From Thalassospira povalilytica (GTDB lineage Bacteria > Pseudomonadota > Alphaproteobacteria > Rhodospirillales > Thalassospiraceae), in the NCBI RefSeq assembly GCF_002844235.1, contig NZ_PGTS01000002.1, forward strand, positions 620,001 through 684,000: a stretch of 64,000 bases of DNA, in the 5' to 3' direction. Made by a program: the position numbers and the translations under genes. Shown in pieces: positions 25,849 through 35,075 of this stretch. Numbering within the stretch: the stretch's first letter is position 1; each line of letters opens with the position of its first letter. The notes beneath the pieces are model-generated. The model searched no databases and was not told the DNA's origin. It worked only from the letters and a program-made list of their open reading frames with translations.

Positions 25849-26787
25849 TTATGCGTTGGGATCAAGGCCCCACATGGCAAAGCGGTTGGGATCATCACCC
25901 CAGTTCTCACGAACCTTGACGAACAGGAACAGATGCACCCGGCGTTCGAAAATGGCTTCGAGCTCCTTGCGGGCTTCGCTGCCAAGCGCCTTGATCCGTT
26001 TTCCGCCCTTGCCAAGAATGATGGCCTTCTGGCCTTCGCGCTCGACAAAAATTGTCTGTTCAAGCTTGACCGATCCGTCCTTGCGTTCTTCCCACAACTC
26101 GGTTTCGACCGTTGCGGAATACGGCAGTTCCTGCTGAAGCTGATAATAAAGCTTTTCGCGGGTGATTTCGGCTGCCAGAAGACGCAACGGCATGTCCGAA
26201 ACGTCATCTTCGGGGAACATCCAGGGACCGTCGGGCATTTTTGCGGCCAGGAAGTTCACAAGATCCTGGGTGCCGGCACCTTTTTTGGCCGAAATCATAA
26301 AGACATCGGTAAAGACATCATGGGCAAACAGATCCTGCGACAGACGCAGAAGCTTTTCCTTGTCTGCGACCTTGTCGACCTTGTTCAGGGCCAGAATAGC
26401 CTTGCGGTTCTGATCCTTGAGCTGATTGATGATGGCAAGGTCCTCGTCGGTAATGCCGGTACCGGCATCAATGACAAGAACCACCAGATCCGCATCATCC
26501 GCACCATTCCAGGCGGCCTTGACCATCGCGCGGTCCAGACGGCGTTTGGGTGCGAAAATACCCGGGGTATCAATGAAAACAATCTGCGCGTCTTCGGTCA
26601 TGACAATGCCGCGCACACGCGTACGCGTCGTCTGGACCTTGGGCGAGACGATCGACACTTTGGTGCCGACAAGCTGGTTCAGAAGCGTCGACTTGCCAGC
26701 ATTTGGCGCGCCAACAAGCGCAACAAAGCCGCAACGCTGCTGATAAGGTAATCTGTCTTCGGCCACCGGTGTGGGAACCTCATTCAT
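25849..26787 (-). CDS. era: GTPase Era
   Basis: 312 residues. Essential GTPase that binds the 3' end of 16S rRNA during 30S assembly. The G domain has GAPNAGKSTLLNQL (G1, about 26-39), TTRTRVRG (G2), FIDTPGIF (G3), ALNKVDKV (G4) and SAKKGAG (G5). The C-terminal KH domain has IILGKGGKRIKALGSEARKELE (about 250-271). Length equals the family norm (about 300). Its start lies inside the last codons of rnc (8-base overlap), the usual rnc-era coupling. Confidence 0.97.
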   Translation of the reverse strand: MNEVPTPVAEDRLPYQQRCGFVALVGAPNAGKSTLLNQLVGTKVSIVSPKVQTTRTRVRGIVMTEDAQIVFIDTPGIFAPKRRLDRAMVKAAWNGADDADLVVLVIDAGTGITDEDLAIINQLKDQNRKAILALNKVDKVADKEKLLRLSQDLFAHDVFTDVFMISAKKGAGTQDLVNFLAAKMPDGPWMFPEDDVSDMPLRLLAAEITREKLYYQLQQELPYSATVETELWEERKDGSVKLEQTIFVEREGQKAIILGKGGKRIKALGSEARKELEAIFERRVHLFLFVKVRENWGDDPNRFAMWGLDPNA

Positions 26788-27463
26788 CGCTTAGTTTGTC
26801 CAACATCATGCGGGCGGCGAGTTGTTCCGCCTCACGTTTCGATTTTCCTTCTGCACTGACACGATCGCCATCACTGGTGGTCAGTTCGATCGTAAAGATC
26901 GGTGCATGTGCCGGACCTTCACGTCCGACCATTTCATATTTCGGAAGCGGCTTGCCCCGCCCCTGAAGCCATTCCTGCAATTGCGTTTTCGCATCTTGCG
27001 GCGGCTTGTTGTCTTCATCAAGCAGCGGCGTCCAGAGCTTTTCAATAAAACGGCGCGCCGGTTCAAGTCCACCATCAAGATAGAGTGCGGCAATCACGGC
27101 TTCCATGCAATCAGATAAAATTGCCGGATTGGCGTCCGCCCCGGCGGCGCGTTCACCCTTTGCCATCTGGATATGGTCACCCAGATTGATCTGGTTGGCC
27201 ACACGCGCAAGAGTTTCACGACGCACCAGCGCAACGAAACGCTTGGCCATCGCACCTTCGCGCTCACGCCCGAACCGGGTGTAAAGCATTTCGGCCACAA
27301 CAAGACCCAAAACCCGGTCGCCCAGGAATTCAAGGCGCTCGTTCCCACCGCTTAGCGCATCCTTGCCCTTTGCCGCACTACGATGGGTCAGCGCCACACG
27401 CAGCAGGTCAGGATTGGAAAAACCGTGATCAATCTCGGCGATCACCGGTATGCCGTCGCTCAT
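26780..27463 (-). CDS. rnc: Ribonuclease III
   Basis: 227 residues. Cuts double-stranded RNA, notably in rRNA precursors. The signature helix NERLEFLGDRVLGLVVAE (41-58) holds catalytic Glu and Asp, and DCMEAVIAALYLDGG gives the second metal-binding acid pair. A dsRNA-binding domain occupies about 155-225 (DAKTQLQEWLQGRGK, AEGKSKREAEQLAARMMLDKL). Its start overlaps the lepB stop by one base and its end overlaps era by 8, so lepB-rnc-era are translationally linked. Confidence 0.97.
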   Translation of the reverse strand: MSDGIPVIAEIDHGFSNPDLLRVALTHRSAAKGKDALSGGNERLEFLGDRVLGLVVAEMLYTRFGREREGAMAKRFVALVRRETLARVANQINLGDHIQMAKGERAAGADANPAILSDCMEAVIAALYLDGGLEPARRFIEKLWTPLLDEDNKPPQDAKTQLQEWLQGRGKPLPKYEMVGREGPAHAPIFTIELTTSDGDRVSAEGKSKREAEQLAARMMLDKLSDE

Positions 27464-28209
27464 CAGTTGACCCCCTGGAACAGGCGATCAAACCGGATGC
27501 TGCCCAGATCATAGACCGGCTGCGAGCTGTCCTTGGAATAGAACAGGAATTCGGCACGGCCGACCAGATTTTCGATCGGCACAAAACGGAAGCGCGACGG
27601 GAAGGCACGGCTGTCTGCCGAATTATCGCGGTTGTCACCCATCATGAAGTAATGGCCTTCGGGCACGGTAAAGGCTTCGGTATTGTCACTTGGACCCTGA
27701 TCACCAAACAGTTCCAGAATACGATGCACCTTGCCATTCGGAAGCGTTTCAAGATATTGCGGAACCGCCGCGGAACGGCCCGTACCATCGGTCAGGATGT
27801 AATCTTCGATCCGTTCGCGTTCAACAAGCTTGTTGTTGATATAAAGGCGCCCGTCAGTGACCTGGACGGTATCACCGGGCAAGCCGATCACGCGTTTGAT
27901 ATAGTCCTGGGTGGTGTCGGACGGCAGTTTGAAAACCACCACATCACCACGTTCCGGTTCGGTTTCAAATACACGGCCCGGAATGACCGGCAGGCTGAAG
28001 GGCATGCTGTGTTTCGAATACCCGTAGGAGAATTTCGACACAAACAGATAGTCCCCCACCAGCAGGGTCGGGATCATAGAACCAGACGGAATATTGAACG
28101 GTTCGAAGGCAAATGTCCGAACCAAAAGTGCAATGACAATGGCCCAGAAAACGGTCTTCAAGGTGTCAAAAAGGCCACCCGTTTTCTTTTTCTGCACAAG
28201 CTTTTCCAT
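27463..28209 (-). CDS. lepB: Signal peptidase I
   Basis: 248 residues. Inner-membrane protease that removes Sec and Tat signal peptides on the periplasmic side. A membrane anchor at about 17-33 is followed by the catalytic Ser44 in IPSGSMIPTLLVGD and Lys105 in DYIKRVIGLPGD. Box E appears as YFMMGDNRDNSADSRAF. I chose ATG 28209 over a TTG at 28224; neither has a strong site. One N-terminal helix only is normal for the alphaproteobacterial form. Confidence 0.95.
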   Translation of the reverse strand: MEKLVQKKKTGGLFDTLKTVFWAIVIALLVRTFAFEPFNIPSGSMIPTLLVGDYLFVSKFSYGYSKHSMPFSLPVIPGRVFETEPERGDVVVFKLPSDTTQDYIKRVIGLPGDTVQVTDGRLYINNKLVERERIEDYILTDGTGRSAAVPQYLETLPNGKVHRILELFGDQGPSDNTEAFTVPEGHYFMMGDNRDNSADSRAFPSRFRFVPIENLVGRAEFLFYSKDSSQPVYDLGSIRFDRLFQGVN

Positions 28210-28236
28210 TCCGTTTTTAACCAATCAATTTATCTG

Positions 28237-28632
28237 TCAGTCGGCCGAAATTACCACAACGGCATTCGCCAGGGGATATTCGTCCGTCAAGGTCACATAC
28301 ACCGAAGCAGTTTTCCCGTCCGGAGTTAATTCGTTCAATCGCGCCAGCGCCCCATCAACAAGGACCATGTCCGGCTTGCCGCTTGGTTGATGTACCACAC
28401 CCATCGTGTTGTGATAAACACCCCGGCGAAACCCGGTACCAAGTGCCTTTGAACAGGCTTCCTTTGCAGCAAACGCCATAGCAAACGATGATGCGGTCCG
28501 ATGCGGCTTTCGAATTGCGCGGGCAATTTCAACGTCGGTGAAAACACGCTTCATGAAACGCTCCCCATGGCGTTCCAGCGCGGTTTCAATTCGACGGATA
28601 TCACACAAATCCGTGCCGATCCCAATGATCAT
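28237..28632 (-). CDS. acpS: Holo-[acyl-carrier-protein] synthase
   Basis: 131 residues. Transfers 4'-phosphopantetheine from CoA to ACP. The metal/CoA motifs are [15 protein letters not shown] (2-16) and [18 protein letters not shown] (about 51-68), both intact, with the length of the AcpS trimer-forming family (about 125-135). Its ATG overlaps the pdxJ stop by four bases (ATGA), so pdxJ-acpS translation is coupled, the classic arrangement. The basic stretch RKPHRTASS lies in the ACP-docking region. Confidence 0.96.
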   Translation of the reverse strand: MIIGIGTDLCDIRRIETALERHGERFMKRVFTDVEIARAIRKPHRTASSFAMAFAAKEACSKALGTGFRRGVYHNTMGVVHQPSGKPDMVLVDGALARLNELTPDGKTASVYVTLTDEYPLANAVVVISAD

Positions 28633-29381
28633 TTCACATTACTCGTCTGACCGCGTGCGGCATCCATCAAACGACGCATTTCGGCAATCGCCGCTTCAAG
28701 CCCGACAAACACCGCTTCGCCAATCAGGAAATGCCCGATATTCAGTTCGGCAATTTCGGGCATTGCAGCAATCGGTTCTACCGTTTCGAAGTTAAGCCCA
28801 TGCCCGGCATGAATTTCAAGCCCGATCCCTGCCCCGTATGTCACGGCATTGCGGATACGTTCAAGTTCATGGGCACGGTCTGCGTCAGTTTCAGCATCGC
28901 AATAGGCGCCGGTATGGATTTCGACAACCGGCGCGCCAAGACTTTTGGCAGCATCAAGCTGATCTTTGGAGGCTTCGATGAACAGCGACACACGGATACC
29001 CGCATCGCCCAGTTCCGACACAAACCGTTTAAGGTGATTGTGGCCGCCAACAACATCCAGGCCGCCTTCTGTCGTCCGTTCTTCACGCTTTTCCGGCACA
29101 AGACACACAGCATGCGGCTTGGTCGCCAGCGCAATCGCCAACATTTCGTCAGTTGCTGCCATCTCGAAATTAAGGGGCAAGTCAATTTCATTGCGAAGTC
29201 GCTTCATATCCTCGTCACGGATATGGCGGCGGTCTTCGCGCAAATGTGCGGTAATGCCATCGGCACCAGCAGCCTTTGCAAGGGCGGCGGCACGCACGGG
29301 ATCCGGACTATTGCCACCACGCGCATTTCGAATGGTCGCAACATGATCAATATTAACGCCGAGCCGAAGTTTCGAACTCAT
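28629..29381 (-). CDS. pdxJ: Pyridoxine 5'-phosphate synthase
   Basis: 250 residues. A TIM-barrel enzyme that condenses deoxyxylulose 5-phosphate with 1-amino-3-hydroxyacetone phosphate in the DXP-dependent vitamin B6 route. The start [18 protein letters not shown] is diagnostic, followed by [36 protein letters not shown] and the phosphate-binding end [15 protein letters not shown]. The length is normal (about 240-250). It overlaps the DUF2062 gene upstream and acpS downstream by four bases each. Confidence 0.97.
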   Translation of the reverse strand: MSSKLRLGVNIDHVATIRNARGGNSPDPVRAAALAKAAGADGITAHLREDRRHIRDEDMKRLRNEIDLPLNFEMAATDEMLAIALATKPHAVCLVPEKREERTTEGGLDVVGGHNHLKRFVSELGDAGIRVSLFIEASKDQLDAAKSLGAPVVEIHTGAYCDAETDADRAHELERIRNAVTYGAGIGLEIHAGHGLNFETVEPIAAMPEIAELNIGHFLIGEAVFVGLEAAIAEMRRLMDAARGQTSNVK

Positions 29382-30088
29382 GGGGTTTCATCCTGCTTTT
29401 TGGTGGCATTCTTTGCAGCACTGCCAATTTTTTCCTTGGCACTTTCAAGCATGGGACCAATCCCGTGCCGCTCCGATTTTTTCATCCGGCGCAAGATCCG
29501 GTTGTGCCGGTAAATGATAACCGCCCGACGCACCGGGAAATAGAACAGCGCCCAGACCACGATTGAAGTCGGCACACATCCCACCAGCATCGGCCAGATG
29601 ATATCAACGATGCTGCTCCAAAGCTGGCCAAGCGTCTGGTGATCCGCAGGATCCCAATGCCCGAAGATCAGCCCGCCCCCGACATAGCTAAGTCCCAGAA
29701 CCACAAAGTCCCACAGAACGGCCATGTCAAAATGAACAGCGACACTCGATTCATCAACACCCAGCATCCAGTTGCCGCAGGTATAAAGCCACAACCAGAT
29801 AAACGGAAATGTCCAGGGGTTCCCGACAACCGTCCCCAAAAGGGATGCAACCACATTGCTGCGCGTCAGCAGGCTGATCAGGGCCGAAACAACAAAATGG
29901 AACCCGATAAACGGCGTAAAGGACACAGCCGCACCGATCGCAAAGCCCGACGCAATGCTGTAAGGCGTTCCGGGCAAACGTGCGACACGATGTGCAAAAT
30001 ACTGTGAAGAACGACGCCACCCGCCACGCGGCCAGACTACGTTACGTACTCGTTGCAAAGATGATGGTTTAATGCGGCGCCGAAACAT
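29378..30088 (-). CDS. DUF2062 membrane protein
   Basis: 236 residues. The DUF2062 core is seen: [32 protein letters not shown], then [29 protein letters not shown], and a last helix pair near [24 protein letters not shown]. This is an integral inner-membrane protein of unknown biochemical function; family members often sit beside lipid, envelope or B6 genes. The C-terminal tail after IIYRHNRIL is basic and Lys-rich. It overlaps pdxJ by four bases, so it belongs to the pdxJ-acpS-lepB unit, and is about 130 bases from rsh. Confidence 0.85.
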   Translation of the reverse strand: MFRRRIKPSSLQRVRNVVWPRGGWRRSSQYFAHRVARLPGTPYSIASGFAIGAAVSFTPFIGFHFVVSALISLLTRSNVVASLLGTVVGNPWTFPFIWLWLYTCGNWMLGVDESSVAVHFDMAVLWDFVVLGLSYVGGGLIFGHWDPADHQTLGQLWSSIVDIIWPMLVGCVPTSIVVWALFYFPVRRAVIIYRHNRILRRMKKSERHGIGPMLESAKEKIGSAAKNATKKQDETP

Positions 30089-30218
30089 GCGGGTCAGTTC
30101 TGGAACAAATCAGGTAACGCAATAAAAAGTCGAGGCATATGGGTAAGTGCTGACTGCGCGCTTGGCAAGGTTTTTACGCGTTTCTCACCTAAAAGATGAT
30201 TGGGTTCACAGCCCGCCA

Positions 30219-32363
30219 TTATCCGCGCGCGCGCTCAACAGCATTTACCACCGGTGTCGCCCGCAGGGCTGCGATGATATTGGTCAGGTGTTTGACATCG
30301 ACAACGTCGATATCAATCAGCATTTCGAAGAAGTCCGTCGTGCGATTGGTAAAGCGAAGATTGGTAATGTTGCCATGGTTCTTGGCAATCACACTGGTAA
30401 TCGAGCTGAGCGCCCCCTGCTCGTGCCCGACCGTCAAGCCCAGACGTCCGATGAAATGTTCGGGTTCACCGTCATTGTCCCAACCAACATCAAGCCAGCG
30501 TTCCGGCTGCTCGGTAAATGTTTCAAGCGTATCGCAATCAATCGTATGGATTGTCACGCCCTTGCCGGTTGTAACAATCCCGACAATGCGGTCACCGGGC
30601 AACGGATGACAGCAGCCGGCATAATGCACAGCCATCCCGGGAATAAGGCCCTTGATCGGAATAGCGTGGTCATGTTTGCGCGCCCGGACCTTTTCAAGCG
30701 GGACAACCTTGCGTGCGGTTTCCTTGTCCTTGGAGCCCGGGAAGACCGCATGAACAACTTCGCGTCCGGTATGGTGGCCCGCACCAACCAGCGTCAGAAG
30801 CGCATCGACAGATGGCTGCTTGAAGATCTTGAGAACGCCTTCAATCGCCTTGTCGGAATAATCATAGCCTTCCTGACGGAATGCCTTTTGCAGGATTGCC
30901 TTGCCAAGATCCTTGTACTGGTCTTCCTGCTGCTGACGGATGAAGCGGCGAATACGCGCCCGTGCCTTCCCGGTAACAACAAACCGTTCCCAGGTCGGAT
31001 TCGGCGTTTGCGCCTTTGATGTGACGATTTCGACCTGATCACCGTTATTGAGCACAGTGCGCAACGGCACCATCGCGCCATTGACCTTGGCCCCCACACA
31101 GGTGTCCCCGATATGGGTATGGATCATATAAGCGAAATCAACCGGGGTCGCGCGTGCCGGCAGGGCGATCACGTCGCCCTTCGGACTGAAACAGAAGACC
31201 TGATCCTGGAACATCGCAAGCTTGGTATGTTCAAGGAATTCTTCGGGTTCCGACGCATGTTCAAGAATATCCAGAAGATCACGCAGCCAGCGATACTGAA
31301 CACCTTCTTTTTGCTGTCCTGTCGGGGCTTCCTGTTTATAGGCCCAGTGCGCGGCCACACCGTTTTCGTTGACCTCGTGCATCTGGCGGGTACGAATTTG
31401 CACCTCGATCCGATGGTTTTCCGGTCCGAGAACCGTGGTGTGGATCGAACGATATCCGTTGGGCTTTGGGGTCGAGATGTAATCCTTGAACCGGCCCGGC
31501 ACCACCTTGTAATTGGCATGCATATAGCCAAGAACTTCGTAACATTCGGGCATGTCATCAACCAGGACACGGAATGCCATGATGTCTGACAGCTCGCCAA
31601 ACGTGATGTTCTTGCGCTGCATTTTCTGCCAGATCGAATATGGACGTTTTTCACGCCCGTAAATATCGACCTTCAATCCCTGCCGCGAAATGACTTCCTT
31701 GAGCTCCGAGACAATGCGGCTGACAACGTTGTCATCCTTTTCGCGCAGGAATTCCAAACGCGCCAGAATAGAATCACGAGCCTCGGGATTGATATGCTGG
31801 AAGGCAAGATCTTCGAGCTCTTCCTTGATGTCATGCATACCGATACGTTCGGCAAGCGGTGCATAAATCTCAAGCGTTTCCGCCGCAATACGCACGCGTT
31901 TTTCCGGCTTCGAGATATAATGCAGGGTCCGCATGTTATGCAGACGGTCCGCCAGCTTCACAAGAAGAACACGGATATCTTCCGACATCGCAAGCAGCAA
32001 CTTGCGGAAGTTCTCTGCCTGTTTGGAATCTGCCGATTTCAGCTCGATCTGGGTCAGCTTGGTCACACCATCGACCAGCTTCATGATGTTGGTCCCGAAA
32101 AGCTTGGTGATCTCTTCGGGGGTGGCATCGGTATCTTCGATGGTGTCGTGCAGCAATGCTGTGATGATCGTGTCACAGTCGAGCTTGTAATTGGTCAGAA
32201 TGCCCGCGACTTCGATCGGATGGGAAAAATACGGGTCGCCGGACGCACGCTTCTGCGAACCGTGTTTTTGGGTTGCATAAACATATGCCCGGTTCAGCGT
32301 TGTTTCACACGCGTCCGGATCATAGGCTTTCACCCGTTCAACAAGTTCGTATTGGCGCATCAT
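30219..32363 (-). CDS. rsh: Bifunctional (p)ppGpp synthetase/hydrolase (Rsh)
   Basis: 714 residues. Controls the stringent-response alarmone. The HD hydrolase domain is intact (FSHPIEVAGILT, LLHDTIEDTDAT with His72-Asp73), and the synthetase domain has RFKDYISTPKPNGYRSIHTTV. The RFKD form of that loop is the bifunctional type; RelA-only enzymes carry an acidic ExDD version. TGS (VIALPARATPVDFAYMIHTHIGD), a zinc-finger/CC region and a C-terminal ACT domain complete the long-RSH layout. ATG 32363 is used, with a second ATG right after it. It lies downstream of rpoZ, as in other alphaproteobacteria, but a terminator separates them. Confidence 0.96.
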   Translation of the reverse strand: MMRQYELVERVKAYDPDACETTLNRAYVYATQKHGSQKRASGDPYFSHPIEVAGILTNYKLDCDTIITALLHDTIEDTDATPEEITKLFGTNIMKLVDGVTKLTQIELKSADSKQAENFRKLLLAMSEDIRVLLVKLADRLHNMRTLHYISKPEKRVRIAAETLEIYAPLAERIGMHDIKEELEDLAFQHINPEARDSILARLEFLREKDDNVVSRIVSELKEVISRQGLKVDIYGREKRPYSIWQKMQRKNITFGELSDIMAFRVLVDDMPECYEVLGYMHANYKVVPGRFKDYISTPKPNGYRSIHTTVLGPENHRIEVQIRTRQMHEVNENGVAAHWAYKQEAPTGQQKEGVQYRWLRDLLDILEHASEPEEFLEHTKLAMFQDQVFCFSPKGDVIALPARATPVDFAYMIHTHIGDTCVGAKVNGAMVPLRTVLNNGDQVEIVTSKAQTPNPTWERFVVTGKARARIRRFIRQQQEDQYKDLGKAILQKAFRQEGYDYSDKAIEGVLKIFKQPSVDALLTLVGAGHHTGREVVHAVFPGSKDKETARKVVPLEKVRARKHDHAIPIKGLIPGMAVHYAGCCHPLPGDRIVGIVTTGKGVTIHTIDCDTLETFTEQPERWLDVGWDNDGEPEHFIGRLGLTVGHEQGALSSITSVIAKNHGNITNLRFTNRTTDFFEMLIDIDVVDVKHLTNIIAALRATPVVNAVERARG

Positions 32364-32438
32364 TCAGGGGCATCTCCGTATAGTCCAAGCAGGGCTCATG
32401 ACCGAGCCCTTACATAAGATAGTACGATTTAGACAAAA

Positions 32439-32470
32439 AAAAGCCACGGAAGATGAATACCGTGGCTTTT
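32439..32470 (-). terminator. Terminator of rpoZ
   Basis: AAAAGCCACGG pairs with CCGTGGCTTTT across a ten-base loop. Leftward, the stem continues into a T-run. It stands between rpoZ and rsh, so rsh needs readthrough or its own promoter. Confidence 0.85.
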
Positions 32471-32506
32471 CTTTTCAAACGGGCTCAGATCAATATCAAT
32501 CTGGCC

Positions 32507-32839
32507 TTATTCATCTTCTGACGGAAGCACAACACCAGCCGATGCGTCTTCGACAGCTTCTGCGACCAGTTTCGGACCGAAATCGTCTTCGGCTTCTTCC
32601 GGCTCGTCAGTTTCAACATGCCGCTGCAGACCCTGCACCATGCCGTTGCGCAGATCGTCGAAATCGACTTTTTCTTCGGCGATTTCACGCAGCGCAACAA
32701 CCGGGTTCTTGTCGTTATCACGATCAATGGTCAGTTCTGCACCGGCCGAGATGTTGCGTGCACGCTGAGCTGCAAGCATAACAAGCTCAAAGCGGTTCGG
32801 AATCTTGTCAACGCAATCTTCGACGGTAACGCGCGCCAT
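32507..32839 (-). CDS. rpoZ: RNA polymerase omega subunit
   Basis: 110 residues. Small subunit that helps assemble beta-prime into RNA polymerase and forms part of a (p)ppGpp site in Proteobacteria. [31 protein letters not shown] is the diagnostic opening, with [14 protein letters not shown] at about 47-60. The C-terminal third is acidic and Glu/Asp rich, as in other alphaproteobacterial omegas. GGAGACA lies just before ATG 32839. Its place next to rsh fits the shared (p)ppGpp link. Confidence 0.96.
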   Translation of the reverse strand: MARVTVEDCVDKIPNRFELVMLAAQRARNISAGAELTIDRDNDKNPVVALREIAEEKVDFDDLRNGMVQGLQRHVETDEPEEAEDDFGPKLVAEAVEDASAGVVLPSEDE

Positions 32840-32951
32840 AAATGTCTCCAGAAATACTTTTGGGGTGTCCAGACCGACCTATATAACGCCGGATCTTCTG
32901 TGTTGCAACAGCGAAACCGCTTATTGGCGCAGGTTTTCGCACGCTTTTTCG

Positions 32952-33497
32952 TCAGTCCGCCTGCTTTCTGATCTGCTGATCTTCGGGCAGTTCCGAAATC
33001 AGATCTTCTACCGTGCGCCCGATCACCGGATGCACCCAGTCACCCGCGACATCGCGCAAAGGCAACAGAACAAAGGCGCGTTCCGCCATCCGGGGATGGG
33101 GAACCTGAATGCCGCCCTCCTCACGAACCTGCTCGCGGCCATAGGCAATCAGATCAAGATCAATCACACGCGCCGCATTGCGTTCGCGGCGCACCCGACC
33201 GAATTCGGCCTCCACTTCATGAAGACGCGCCAGCAGATCATGGGCAGAGAGCTTTGTCGAAATTCTTGCCACCCCGTTCACATACCAGGGCTGGTCAGAG
33301 ATCGGAACGGGTGCCGTCTCGTAAAAGGACGACACCGCATCGATCAAAATATCACCATCCTGCATTAAACGCTGCAACGCGGCTTTCAATGTTTGTGCAG
33401 GCGCACCATATTCTTCCGTAGGCAGATTGGCACCAAATGCAATCAGAATGGCGTCATCCGACGGTGTGCTGGTGGTCGATGGTGACAGCGTGCTCAC
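32952..33497 (-). CDS. folK: 6-hydroxymethyl-dihydropterin pyrophosphokinase
   Basis: About 181 residues. Transfers pyrophosphate from ATP to the pterin in folate synthesis. HPPK marks are ILIAFGANLP at the start, SSFYETAPVPISDQPWYVNGVARI, LLARLHEVEAEFGRVRRERNAARVIDLDLIAYG (ATP and Mg binding) and PHPRMAERAFVLLPLRDVA. The start is unclear: no ATG fits. GTG 33497 (used here) has only a weak GAAAG upstream, and TTG 33536 has none. It is divergent from the NYN nuclease gene. Dihydropteroate synthase (folP) is not adjacent. Confidence 0.9.
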   Translation of the reverse strand: MSTLSPSTTSTPSDDAILIAFGANLPTEEYGAPAQTLKAALQRLMQDGDILIDAVSSFYETAPVPISDQPWYVNGVARISTKLSAHDLLARLHEVEAEFGRVRRERNAARVIDLDLIAYGREQVREEGGIQVPHPRMAERAFVLLPLRDVAGDWVHPVIGRTVEDLISELPEDQQIRKQAD

Positions 33498-33705
33498 AAG
33501 GCAGACTTTCAGTTCGGTGGATATTTGTTGGTTCAACGAGCAACGGCTTGTTCGCCAGCTGCGCGAAAGACGGCATATCTAAGGGAGCCATCATACTCTG
33601 TCTACGATATTTTCGCCTTTCTTTGTCCCTCTGCCCACGGTAGATATTGAGAGTTCCGTATTTTTGGAACTGCATAATTAAATTTGATGTTTGAGGAATT
33701 TCAGG

Positions 33706-34314
33706 ATGATTTTTTACCCGCAGGAACGCATCGGGCTGTTCATTGACGGCTCGAACCTTTATGCCGCGGCGCGGTCTCTTGGTTTTGATATTGATTACAA
33801 ACGCTTACTCGATCTTTTTGCCCAAAAAGGTCAACTGATCCGGGCCTTCTACTATACCGCCCTTATCGAAGATCAGGAATATTCCCCGATCCGTCCGCTT
33901 GTCGACTGGCTTGATTATAACGGCTACACCATGGTCACCAAACCGACCAAGGAGTTCACCGATGCTGCCGGTCGCCGCAAGATCAAGGGCAACATGGATA
34001 TCGAGCTGGCAATTGACGTCATGGAAATGGCGCAACATCTTGATCATGTTGTCATTTTCTCGGGCGACGGCGATTTCCGCCGCCTGGTTGATGCCGTACA
34101 GCGCAAAGGCGTTCGCGTCACGGTCGTATCGACGGTCAAATCCAATCCGCCGATGGTCGCAGACGAGCTGCGCCGCCAGGCCGACAACTTTATCGAGCTG
34201 ACCGAACTCGAAGGAACGATCGCGCGCAAGGTTCAGCAACGCCGCGATGACGATCATCCCGATATCGACGATCACCCCGATCACCCGGAACTTGACGATT
34301 TCGATTTCGAGTAA
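33706..34314 (+). CDS. NYN-domain (LabA/DUF88) nuclease-like protein
   Basis: 202 residues of the NYN/PIN-like fold. The acidic metal-site residues are all present: Asp14 in LFIDGSNLYA, Asp98 in NMDIELAIDVMEMA (with Asp104), and Asp121/Asp123 in IFSGDGDFRRLV. PMVADELRRQADNFIEL closes the domain at about 150-165. Members are thought to act on RNA, but the substrate of this subfamily is not settled. The tail after 175 is a His/Asp-rich low-complexity run (DDDHPDIDDHPDHPELDD), possibly metal-binding. ATG 33706 is preferred to the in-frame TTG at 33691. It is first of three rightward genes with a uracil-DNA glycosylase and RecQ. Confidence 0.85.
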   Translation: MIFYPQERIGLFIDGSNLYAAARSLGFDIDYKRLLDLFAQKGQLIRAFYYTALIEDQEYSPIRPLVDWLDYNGYTMVTKPTKEFTDAAGRRKIKGNMDIELAIDVMEMAQHLDHVVIFSGDGDFRRLVDAVQRKGVRVTVVSTVKSNPPMVADELRRQADNFIELTELEGTIARKVQQRRDDDHPDIDDHPDHPELDDFDFE

Positions 34315-34414
34315 GAAAACCCGAATTCGCCCGGAAACACACCCGGAAATACGCCCAACGTGATCACGACCGGTTACGGTCCGAACCGTAACCGGCAAGC
34401 ATGTCAGACTTGCC

Positions 34415-35056
34415 ATGACCGCCTATCTGCAACCCGACATTGATTGTCAGCTTTGTCCGCGACTGGTCGAATTCCGGCGCGCCAATCAGGAAAAGTTTCC
34501 GCATTTCTATAACGGCCCGGTCCGCCCGTTCGGCCCCCTGAATGCGCGATTGCTGATTGTCGGACTGGCGCCGGGTCTTAAGGGGGCCAACGCCACCGGG
34601 CGTCCGTTTACCGGCGACTATGCCGGGGACCTTTTGTATGACACGCTTAAAAAGTTCGGCTTTGCCAGGGGTACCTATGACAAGCGGCCTGACGACGGGC
34701 TTGAACTGCTTGATTGTCGCATCACCAATGCGGTGAAATGCGTCCCGCCGGAAAACAAACCGACCGGACCGGAAGCCAATGCCTGTCGGCCTTTTCTGAT
34801 CAGCGAATTTGATGCGATGGAAAACCTTTCGGCCATTTTGTGCCTTGGGCAGGTTGCCCATCAGGCGATGCTCAGGACATTTGGCCTTAAGCTTTCATCG
34901 CTTAAATTTGGCCATGGCGCATCGCATAAAATGGAAAATGGCATCACATTGTTTGATAGCTATCACTGTTCGCGCTACAACACCCAGACTTATCGCCTGA
35001 CGCCAGAGATGTTTGAAAACGTCTTTGCTGACATTCGCGCACATCTGGACGGTTAA
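34415..35056 (+). CDS. Uracil-DNA glycosylase, family 5 (UDGb) type
   Basis: 213 residues. Removes uracil (and often other deaminated bases) from DNA to start base-excision repair. Motif 1 is [19 protein letters not shown] (50-68), lacking the polar Asp/Glu of families 1 and 4, as expected for family 5. Motif 3 is [15 protein letters not shown] (172-186), with Cys where UDGb usually has Pro. Cys11, Cys14, Cys109 and Cys124 fit a 4Fe-4S cluster. ATG 34415 is about 100 bases after the NYN gene, and recQ follows within 20 bases, so co-transcription with recQ is likely. A family 4 enzyme is the main alternative. Confidence 0.87.
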   Translation: MTAYLQPDIDCQLCPRLVEFRRANQEKFPHFYNGPVRPFGPLNARLLIVGLAPGLKGANATGRPFTGDYAGDLLYDTLKKFGFARGTYDKRPDDGLELLDCRITNAVKCVPPENKPTGPEANACRPFLISEFDAMENLSAILCLGQVAHQAMLRTFGLKLSSLKFGHGASHKMENGITLFDSYHCSRYNTQTYRLTPEMFENVFADIRAHLDG

Positions 35057-35075
35057 TTTGCCTGATACATCGCCC

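Noticed and set aside
33498-33536. TTG start for folK
   Set aside because: No ribosome site precedes it. GTG 33497 is marginally better, but the true start remains open.
33666-33691. GGAAC-N17-TGTT as an EcfG-type general stress promoter of the NYN gene
   Set aside because: The -10 half is off consensus, and the transcript would start so close to the ATG at 33706 that the ribosome site would be lost or at the very 5' end.
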